Part shown: piece by piece, positions 17,365 through 26,924 of the stretch
How positions within the stretch are numbered: position 1 is the stretch's first letter
Layout of the letters: every line of letters begins with the position of its first letter
NCBI GenBank assembly: GCA_003221995.1
Contig: QHUR01000009.1
Location: 1 to 39,253 of the forward strand
DNA from: Gemmatimonadota bacterium
Lineage (GTDB): Bacteria; Gemmatimonadota; Gemmatimonadetes; Gemmatimonadales; GWC2-71-9
DNA: 39,253 nt
Reading direction: 5' to 3'
The notes under the pieces: model-generated
The model's database searches: none
What the model saw: only the letters and a program-made list of their open reading frames with translations
What the model was told of the DNA's origin: nothing
Position numbers and translations under genes: made by a program

Positions 17365-18773
17365 ATGTCCGACACCCTCATGGTCGGCGTCTCCGGCGTG
17401 CGCGGGATCGTCGGCAAGGACCTCACGCCGGAAGTCGTCGCGCGCTGGGCGATGGCGTTCGGTCTGTGGGCCCGGGAGCACCGCCCGGCCGTCGTCGTCG
17501 GACGCGACGCGCGGCCTTCGGGACCCGAATTCGCGCAGGCCGCGATCGCCGCGCTGCGCCGCGCAGGCTGCGACGTGATCGACGTCGGGCTCGTCCCCAC
17601 GCCCACCGTGCAACTCGCCGTCGAACACCATCATGCGGGCGGCGGCATCGCGATCACGGCGAGCCACAACCCGATCGAGTGGAACGCCCTCAAATTCATC
17701 GGGCCGGACGGCATCTTTCTTGATGGGGACGCCGGCACTCGCGTTCGCGCGCTGGCGGACAACGACACGGGAACAGGCCGGGGAAGGGGAAATCCTAAAG
17801 GACTCCCTGGCGGTCGAGGGGCACGGGGACGGGTCAGTGCGGATCCCGCGGCGATCGAGCGGCACCTCGAGGGTGTGCTCCAACTGGCGGTCGTCGATGT
17901 CGAGCGGATTCGAGCGCGTCGCTTCACCGTGGCGCTCGACGCGGTGCGGGGGGCGGGCGGCGCCATCATGCCGGGGCTACTGGAACGGCTGGGCTGTCGC
18001 GTCGTGGGGGTGAACCTCGAGACGGACGGTCGATTCCCCCGCGCCCCGGAGCCCGTGCCCGAGAACCTGGGTGAGCTCGCGGCGCTGACGCGCGGGAGCG
18101 GCGCGCACGTCGGCATCGCGGTCGACCCCGACGTGGACCGCCTGGCGATCGTCGACGAGAGCGGCACACCGATCGGGGAGGACTACACGCTGGCGTTCGC
18201 GGTGCGGGCGGTGTTGGAACCCGGGAAGGGGGAAGGGGGAAGAGCGAAGGGGAACACCGTCGTCTGCAACCTCTCCACCAGCCTCGTCGTCGAAGACGCG
18301 GCGCGGGACTGCGGAGCGACGGTTGTGCGCACGCCGGTGGGGGAGGTGCACGTAGCCCGCAAGATGGTCGAGCTCGGGGCGCCGATCGGGGGGGAAGGGA
18401 ACGGGGGGGTGATGTACCCGGCGCTGCACGTGGGACGGGACGCTCCCGTGGCGGCCGCGCTGCTGCTGGCGCTGCTCGCCCGCACGGGACGGCGGGTGAG
18501 CGAGTGGGTTGCGGCCGCGCCCCGTTATGCGATCGTGAAGGCCAAGCTGGAACGCGGAGCGCGCAACGCGGAACGGGGACTGGACGACGTGTACGCGGCC
18601 TTGCGCAGCCGCTTTCCGGAAGCGAGCGCCGACACGCAGGACGGCCTGCGGCTCGCCTGGCGCGATCGCTGGCTGCACGTGCGGCCGTCCAACACGGAGC
18701 CGATCATCCGGCTGATCGCCGAAGCGCCGAGCGGCGCGGAAGCCGAGCAGCTCGTCAACGAGGGACGACTCTC

Positions 18774-18789
<16 letters not shown>
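17365..18789 (+). CDS. glmM: Phosphoglucosamine mutase-like alpha-D-phosphohexomutase
   Basis: ITASHNP, VDPDVDRLAI, GGEGNGG, RPSNTEPIIR motifs; immediately upstream of glmS. Confidence 0.9.
17781..17834 (+). repeat. In-frame coding repeat copy A ([10 protein letters not shown] element) inside glmM
   Basis: Core cctaaaggactccctggcggtcg at 17794-17816 is identical to 32391-32413; G-rich flanks on both sides. Confidence 0.85.
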
Positions 18790-20606
<1,817 letters not shown>

Positions 20607-20616
20607 AGCGGGCGGT

Positions 20617-21060
20617 GTGCGGGTAGTCCTGCAGCGCGTCTCGCGGGCGGAGGTGCGCGTGGACGGTCGCGTGACCGGATCCATCGGGGTGGGGTTCGTC
20701 GTGCTCGCCGGGTTCGCGCCCACGGACACCGACCCGACGCTTGAGTGGATGGCGGAGAAGATCCTCACGCTCCGGGTGTTCGGAGACACCGCGGGGAAGA
20801 TGAACCTGGCGCTGGACGACGTGGGGGGCGCGCTCCTCGTGGTGTCGCAGTTCACCCTCTATGGCGACACCCGCAAAGGCCGGCGCCCCAGCTTCGTGGA
20901 CGCCGCGCCGCCCGCGGTCGCCGTTCCCCTATACGAGCGGTTCGTCGCCCTGTTGCGCGAGCGGGGCGGCGGCACGAAGGTGGAGACCGGGGAGTTCGGG
21001 GCGATGATGGAGGTGGAGCTCGTGAATGACGGTCCGGTTACGCTGATGCTCGAGCGATGA
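20617..21060 (+). CDS. dtd: D-aminoacyl-tRNA deacylase
   Basis: [36 protein letters not shown]. Confidence 0.95.
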   Translation: MRVVLQRVSRAEVRVDGRVTGSIGVGFVVLAGFAPTDTDPTLEWMAEKILTLRVFGDTAGKMNLALDDVGGALLVVSQFTLYGDTRKGRRPSFVDAAPPAVAVPLYERFVALLRERGGGTKVETGEFGAMMEVELVNDGPVTLMLER

Positions 21061-21656
21061 GCCCGTCTCGCGGAGACCATCGCCTGATCCTCGCGAGCGG
21101 CAGCCCGCGGCGGCGCGAGCTGCTCGAGATGCTCGGCCTGCCCTTCGGCGTGATCGTCCCCGCGGTGGACGAGACCCGCAAGACGAGCGAACTCCCCGAC
21201 CGCTACGTCGTGCGCGTCGCGCGCGACAAGGCCCTCGCGGTCGCCCGGCAGGAGCCGGGCGCGGTGGTGCTGGCGGCGGACACCGCGGTGGTGCTGCGGG
21301 CGGAGGAGGTGTTCGGCAAGCCGCGCTCGCCCGAGGAGGCGGTGGCGATGCTGCAGCGGCTCGAGGGGCGCACGCACCAGGTGATGTCGGCCGTGGCTGT
21401 GGCGCAGGGGGAGCGCGTGGAGCACGCCATCGACATCACCGACGTGACGTTCCGCACCCTGCCGCAGCGGATGATCGAGGACTACGTCGCCACGGGAGAG
21501 GCGCTCGACAAGGCGGGCGCCTACGCGGTCCAGGGGCGCGGGGCGGCGCTCGTCGAGGGGATCCGCGGCGACTTCTTCGGGGTGATGGGCCTGCCGCTGC
21601 GGCTGGCGCTCGAGCTGCTCGAGCGCTTCGGGATGACCTACCGCTTCATGCGGTAG
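21057..21656 (+). CDS. maf: Maf family nucleotide pyrophosphatase
   Basis: [79 protein letters not shown]. Confidence 0.95.
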   Translation: MSPSRGDHRLILASGSPRRRELLEMLGLPFGVIVPAVDETRKTSELPDRYVVRVARDKALAVARQEPGAVVLAADTAVVLRAEEVFGKPRSPEEAVAMLQRLEGRTHQVMSAVAVAQGERVEHAIDITDVTFRTLPQRMIEDYVATGEALDKAGAYAVQGRGAALVEGIRGDFFGVMGLPLRLALELLERFGMTYRFMR

Positions 21657-23248
21657 ACCGGGACTTTCTTCGACCGCCCCTTCAATTCGATCGGATCGAG
21701 GGCCTCGACCTTCGGGGGCTTCTTCAGCTGCTCGTAGAACGCCTCCGAGATCAGGATCTCGTTGGGCCCGGCGATGGAGCACAGCCGGCTCGCCGTGTTC
21801 ACGGCGTCGCCGATCACGGTGTACTCGAGTCGGCGATCCGAGCCGATGTTGCCCGCGAACACTTCGCCGAAGTTGATGCCGATCCCGATGCCCAGCTCGG
21901 GCCGGCCTTCCGCCTTCCATTTCTTGTTCATTTTGTCGAGCGCGTCGAGCTGATCGACCCCGCACCTCATCGCGCGGTCGGCGTCGTCCTCGTGGGCGAT
22001 CGGCGCGCCCCACAGCGCCATGATCGCGTCGCCCATGAACTTGTCGAGCGTGCCGCCGTGCTCGAACACGATCTCGACCATCTCGGTGAAGTACTCGGTG
22101 AGCAGGGTGGCGATGTCGTCCGGGCCCATCGTCTCGGACATCGTCGTGAAGCCGCGGATATCCGAGAAGAAGATCACCACGGGCCGCTTCTGGCCCCCGA
22201 GCTGCACCGCGCCCTCCTGCTGGGCGATCTGGGCCGCGAGGTTGGGAGCGAAATAGCGCTGGAAGTTCGAGAGCACCAGCGCCTCACGCCGCAGCCGTTC
22301 GGAGCGCCGCGAGTTCTCGATCCCCACTGCCGCGAGCGACCCGAAGGCGATCAGGAACTCGAGGTCCTCGTCAGCGAAGGAGTGCGTGGCGGTGAGGTTG
22401 TCCACGTAGAGGATGCCGAGCACCTGCTGATCGGTGCCCATGAGCGGCGTGCACATCGCGCTGCGCACGCTCTGGATCAGGATCGATTTGCCCTTGAAAC
22501 GCTCGTCCGCGGCGGCGTTGTCGGAGAGGATCGCGACCCGCTCCTCCACGGCCTTGCGGGCGATGGACTGCGGCACGTGCTTCGCCGCCCCCGCCTGGGC
22601 GGTGCGGCCCTTGGAGATCCGTGGCACCAGCTCGCCCGATCCCTCCTCCAGCAGCAGGATCGACACCCGGTCCACGTTCATGATCTGGAACGTGAAGTCC
22701 ACGACCTTGTCGAGCAGTCGGTCGAACTCCTGCTGCTTGGACAGCTCCTTCGAGATCTCGAGCAGCAGCGACAGCTTCTTCTCACGCCGCTCCTCGAGCG
22801 ACTGGGCCTTCACCTTGAGGTGGGACGCGCCGGATGGGCTCGCGTCCACGATGGCGGGTACGCCGCCCGAGACGCTCACCGGCAGCTGACGCAGGATCGT
22901 GCCCCCGGCCGCGCCGGGCTTCGGGCTCGTGAAGTCGGGCACCACCTTGGGGCGCTGGACCGGAGCGGAGACCCCCTTCACCCGGAACGCCACCTTACCG
23001 AAGGTGATGACGTCGTTCTCGGCGGCGACGGCCTCGGTCACCCGGGCGCCGTTCAGGAATGTGCCGTTCGAGGAGCCGACGTCCTTCACCTTGACGCCGC
23101 CGTCGGTGAGGATCAGCTCCGCGTGCCGGCGGGAGATGGTGGGGTCGTAGATGGGGATGTCGCTCGTCACCGCGCGCCCGACCACGATGGTGCGCCCGGG
23201 CTGCAAATCGATCGCCTGTTCGCCCGTGGTGCTCAGCAGCTTGAACAC
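21638..23248 (-). CDS. FHA-GAF class III adenylate/guanylate cyclase
   Basis: FHA: VVGRAVTSDIPIYDPTISRRHAELIL...GSSNGTFLNG; GAF domain; cyclase: FFSDIRGFT, KFMGDAIMALWGAP, GIGINFGEV, YTVIGDAVNTASRL. GTG start at 23248. Confidence 0.92.
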   Translation of the reverse strand: MFKLLSTTGEQAIDLQPGRTIVVGRAVTSDIPIYDPTISRRHAELILTDGGVKVKDVGSSNGTFLNGARVTEAVAAENDVITFGKVAFRVKGVSAPVQRPKVVPDFTSPKPGAAGGTILRQLPVSVSGGVPAIVDASPSGASHLKVKAQSLEERREKKLSLLLEISKELSKQQEFDRLLDKVVDFTFQIMNVDRVSILLLEEGSGELVPRISKGRTAQAGAAKHVPQSIARKAVEERVAILSDNAAADERFKGKSILIQSVRSAMCTPLMGTDQQVLGILYVDNLTATHSFADEDLEFLIAFGSLAAVGIENSRRSERLRREALVLSNFQRYFAPNLAAQIAQQEGAVQLGGQKRPVVIFFSDIRGFTTMSETMGPDDIATLLTEYFTEMVEIVFEHGGTLDKFMGDAIMALWGAPIAHEDDADRAMRCGVDQLDALDKMNKKWKAEGRPELGIGIGINFGEVFAGNIGSDRRLEYTVIGDAVNTASRLCSIAGPNEILISEAFYEQLKKPPKVEALDPIELKGRSKKVPVYRMKR

Positions 23249-23273
23249 AGCGAAAATATACGCGAAAGCCTCG

Positions 23274-24770
23274 CTAGTCGCCCGCTTTCGCGAGGGCGAG
23301 CGCTCGGAGAACGGCCTGGGCTTTCGCCTCGGTCTCCTCGAACTCCCGCGCCGGATCGGAGTCGGCCACGATCCCGGCGCCCGCCTGCACCAGGACGCGG
23401 TCGGGAAGCACGACGGCCGAGCGGATGGCGATCGCCGTGTCGAGGTTGGCCGCGCCCCAGCCCACGTAGCCCACTGCGCCGGCATAGGGCCCGCGGCGCT
23501 CGGGCTCGAGCTCGTCGATGATCTCCATCGCGCGCACCTTGGGCGCGCCCGTCACCGTCCCCGCCGGGAAGCAGGCCTTGAACACGTCCAGGGCGTCGTA
23601 GCCGTCCTTGAGGCGGCCGCGCACCTCGCTCACCATGTGCTGCACGTGCGAGTAGCGCTCGATCGTGAGCAGATCGGTCACCCGCACCGTGCCGTAGCGC
23701 GCCACGCGCCCGACGTCGTTCCGCCCGAGGTCCACCAGCATCAGATGCTCGGCGCGCTCCTTTTCGTCCGAGACGAGCGCGCGGGCGAGCGCCTCGTCCT
23801 CCTCGGGCGTCTCGCCGCGCGGCCGAGTACCGGCGATGGGTCGCACCGTGACCTCCCCGCCCTCCACCCGGACCAGCACCTCGGGAGAGCTGCCGACGAC
23901 CGCGAACTCGTCGAAGCCGAGGTAAAACAGGTAGGGAGCCGGGTTGAGGGCGCGCAGGTAGCGGTACAAGAGCAGCGGATCGGCCCGGCCCACCGCTTCC
24001 TGACGCCGCGACAGCACGGTCTGGAAGGTGTCGCCGGCCGCGATGTAGTCGAGGATCCGGCGCACGTCGCGCTGGAACGCGTCTCGTGGATAGCGCGAGA
24101 CCGTGGGGACCGGCGCGACGCCGTCCGAGATCGCGAGCGGCGCCAGCGGGTGCGGCGCCCCGAGCCGGGCGACCCATTCGTCGAGCCGGGCCTCCGACGC
24201 GTCGTACAGGCGCAGGCGCTCGCCGGCCGAGGCCCCGCGCGGTACCTCGACGTTCGCCACCACAGTCGCGCGGCCGAACAGGTTGTCGAGGATGACGAGC
24301 GTGTCGGCGATCATCACCATCGCGTCCGGCAGACCGAGCGAGTCGGCGGGGGGCCGCGGCAGGCGCTCGATGGTGCGCACGAGATCGTAGCCGAGGTAGC
24401 CCACGGCGCCGCCCGTGAAGCGCGGCAGGCCGGGGACGTCGACGCCGGGGAGCGCACGCATACGCCGGGCGAGGTGGCCGATCGGGTCCTCCGCCTCGCC
24501 CGCCGGGCGCCACGCGGTCTCCCGGGTCCAGCGCTCCACGCGGCGGTCGCGGTAGCGCCACACCTCGCGGGGCTCGGTTCCCAGGAAGGTGTAGCGCGCC
24601 CACCGCTCCCCCCCGACGAGCGACTCGAGGAGGAACCCGAAGGGCGGCCGCGCGACCTTGGCGAACGCGGCGAGCGGCGTGTCGGCGTCGAGCACTACCT
24701 CGCGCGTGAGCGGCACGACCACGCCGCCGCCTGCGCCGCGGGCCAGAAACTCGGCGCGGCGGTCAGGCAC
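23274..24770 (-). CDS. trpE: Anthranilate synthase component I
   Basis: Chorismate-binding motifs PIAGTRPRGETPEED, HLMLVDLGRNDVGRVA, FPAGTVTGAPKVRAMEIIDELEPERRGPYAGAVGY. GTG start at 24770. Confidence 0.93.
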   Translation of the reverse strand: MPDRRAEFLARGAGGGVVVPLTREVVLDADTPLAAFAKVARPPFGFLLESLVGGERWARYTFLGTEPREVWRYRDRRVERWTRETAWRPAGEAEDPIGHLARRMRALPGVDVPGLPRFTGGAVGYLGYDLVRTIERLPRPPADSLGLPDAMVMIADTLVILDNLFGRATVVANVEVPRGASAGERLRLYDASEARLDEWVARLGAPHPLAPLAISDGVAPVPTVSRYPRDAFQRDVRRILDYIAAGDTFQTVLSRRQEAVGRADPLLLYRYLRALNPAPYLFYLGFDEFAVVGSSPEVLVRVEGGEVTVRPIAGTRPRGETPEEDEALARALVSDEKERAEHLMLVDLGRNDVGRVARYGTVRVTDLLTIERYSHVQHMVSEVRGRLKDGYDALDVFKACFPAGTVTGAPKVRAMEIIDELEPERRGPYAGAVGYVGWGAANLDTAIAIRSAVVLPDRVLVQAGAGIVADSDPAREFEETEAKAQAVLRALALAKAGD

Positions 24771-24816
24771 GCTGCGGCGCGGGCCGGAACCGCGGCCTGC
24801 GGGGTACACGAGGGGG

Positions 24817-26886
24817 ATGCGAACGACCGGAGCTCCATTCGTCGCGGTCGCGTGGGCCGCGGCCGGCGTCCTCCTCGGCTGGCCTGCCGCGCTCCCCGCG
24901 CAGGCCTGGAACGACCAGGCGGCGCTCGCGCTCGCCCGCCGCGCGATCGCGCGGCGCAGCCGGGCCGCGGCGGACACCGCGCTGCGCGACTACAAGGCCC
25001 AGGCCCATGGGTTCCTCTTCTTCCTCGGACAGTTCGGCGAGGGGTTGACCGAGCCGCCGCGTCTCGTCAAGGCCGACCAGCTCGAGCTGGAAGTGTACTG
25101 GAAGGCGCCGGGACTCAGCAAGCAACGCATCGTCGGCTGGCGCGACCGCGCCGAGCTCCCCACCGACATCAGCTACCACCGCGACCACCTGGGCATCATT
25201 CAGAACAACTTCGGCGCCGCGATCCGCCTGGGCGAGGGGGACGAGGTGCGGGACGTCCCGCATCCCCTCGCCCCGGGCGGCCCCGACCTGTACGACTACG
25301 CGCTCGGCGACACCACGATCATCGCCTTCCCGCAGCGCGAGGTGCGGGTGGTGGGTCTCGTAGTGCGGCCCAAGAGCTACGACGCCCCCCGCATCGTCGG
25401 GACGCTGTACCTCGACGCGGGAACGGCCGACTTGGTCCGCATGGCCTTCAACTTCACCCCCCGCTCCTATCTCGATCCCTCGCTCGAGGACGTGAGCATC
25501 GCGCTCGACAACGCGCTGTGGGAAGGTCGCTTCTGGCTGCCGTTCCGCCAGGAGATCGAGATACGGCGTCGCGCGACCTGGCTCGACATGCCGGCGCGCG
25601 GGATCATCCGGGGCCGGTGGGAGATCGACGGCTACGCCTTGAACCTGGGCCTGGCGACGAGCTGGTTCGCGGGTGAGGAGATCACGGCGGTCCCGAAGGC
25701 GGAGCGCGACTCGTTCCCCTGGACCGAGCCGCTCGACGCCGCGGTGCAGGCGGTGGCCGAGCCCGTGCGGCGGGGCGACCTCGAGCGCGTGCGCGCCGAG
25801 GTGCAGGAGATCGCCGGGCGGCGCGCGCTCTCGGGGCTGCCGCCCCGCCGCCTCGGCGTGCGTGGGTTCTCCGACGTCGTGCACGCGAACCGCGTCGAGG
25901 GGCTGGCCGTCGGTGCGGGGTTCGTGTGGCGCGGCGGCGGCGAGGCCCGCGAGCTGCGCGCCCTCGCGAGCTACGGCATGGCCGATGACCGTGCCAAGGG
26001 CGAAGTCACGGTCACCGAGCGATGGGGGCGGGTGACGCTCGAGGCGGGCGCGTATCGCGCCGTGCGCGATGTGGCCGACCAGCCGGTCATCGCCCCCGTG
26101 CTCAACTCGTTCGCGTCCCAGGAGCTGGGCGACGACTACGGCGACTACTACCTCGCGACGGGCGCGCGGCTCGCCTACCGGCGGCGTCTCGGGACTCGCG
26201 GTGAGTGGAGTGCGACGTTGGGCCGCGAGGCCGTAGCCTCGCTCGCCGTCGCGACGACCCCGGCCACGGGCACCTTCCGCCCGAACCCGCTGCTCGGCGG
26301 CCCCAGCGTGGACCTGGTGCGCATCGCCGTGCGGCGCCAGAGCGAGGGGTTCGCCGTGCGCCGCGACCTCGCCCTCGAGGCCGCGCTCGAGGAGGGCCGG
26401 CTCGACGGCTCCGGCGCGACGTATACACGGGCCACGGCCGGAGGGCGGGTGCTCGTGCCGCTGGGGTCTACGCGGCTGCTCGCGCGCGCCCAGTTGGGCC
26501 TCGCCAGTGCGGCGCTGCCGCCCCATCGCACGTTCGTGCTCGGGGGCCGCGGCACGCTGCTCGGCGAAGCGTTCCGCACGTGGGGCGGCCGGCGCATGGC
26601 CCTGGTCCACCTCGAATGGCGCGTGCCCCTGTCCTTCGCCTCGATCGCCCTCGGCTCGTGGGCTCGCACGCCCGGCCGCTTGACCGTCGCGCCGTACGTT
26701 GCGACTGGCTCGGCCGACCGGCCCGTCGTGGGGACTCCTTGGTCGGCGACGCCGGGCGCGCGCACCACGCTCGGGCTGGCCCTCGAGTGGCTCGGCGTCT
26801 TCCGCCTCGAGGCCGGCGTGGGAGCCCAGAGCGGCCAGGTCGGGCTCGCGTTCGACGTCACCCGCGACCTGTGGAGCATCTTGTGA
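24817..26886 (+). CDS. Outer-membrane protein with C-terminal Omp85/TamA-like barrel signature and N-terminal carboxypeptidase-regulatory/DUF5686-like region
   Basis: Signal peptide MRTTGAPFVAVAWAAAGVLLGWPAALPAQA; C-terminal LPPHRTFVLGGRGTLLGEAFRTWGGRRMALVHLEWRVPLS; last residues FDVTRDLWSIL. Confidence 0.65.
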   Translation: MRTTGAPFVAVAWAAAGVLLGWPAALPAQAWNDQAALALARRAIARRSRAAADTALRDYKAQAHGFLFFLGQFGEGLTEPPRLVKADQLELEVYWKAPGLSKQRIVGWRDRAELPTDISYHRDHLGIIQNNFGAAIRLGEGDEVRDVPHPLAPGGPDLYDYALGDTTIIAFPQREVRVVGLVVRPKSYDAPRIVGTLYLDAGTADLVRMAFNFTPRSYLDPSLEDVSIALDNALWEGRFWLPFRQEIEIRRRATWLDMPARGIIRGRWEIDGYALNLGLATSWFAGEEITAVPKAERDSFPWTEPLDAAVQAVAEPVRRGDLERVRAEVQEIAGRRALSGLPPRRLGVRGFSDVVHANRVEGLAVGAGFVWRGGGEARELRALASYGMADDRAKGEVTVTERWGRVTLEAGAYRAVRDVADQPVIAPVLNSFASQELGDDYGDYYLATGARLAYRRRLGTRGEWSATLGREAVASLAVATTPATGTFRPNPLLGGPSVDLVRIAVRRQSEGFAVRRDLALEAALEEGRLDGSGATYTRATAGGRVLVPLGSTRLLARAQLGLASAALPPHRTFVLGGRGTLLGEAFRTWGGRRMALVHLEWRVPLSFASIALGSWARTPGRLTVAPYVATGSADRPVVGTPWSATPGARTTLGLALEWLGVFRLEAGVGAQSGQVGLAFDVTRDLWSIL

Positions 26887-26924
26887 CGGCGGCGGACGGC
26901 GGACTAGCTTTGACAGGCTAGGCC

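Noticed and set aside
18380-18415. ggggggaagggaacggggggg in glmM as another repeat copy
   Set aside because: It encodes the family-conserved sugar-binding GGEGNGG motif, so the G-richness is explained by the protein.
26905-26922. ctagctttgacaggctag inverted repeat as an operator
   Set aside because: Only a 5-bp arm; too short to support a claim without comparative data.
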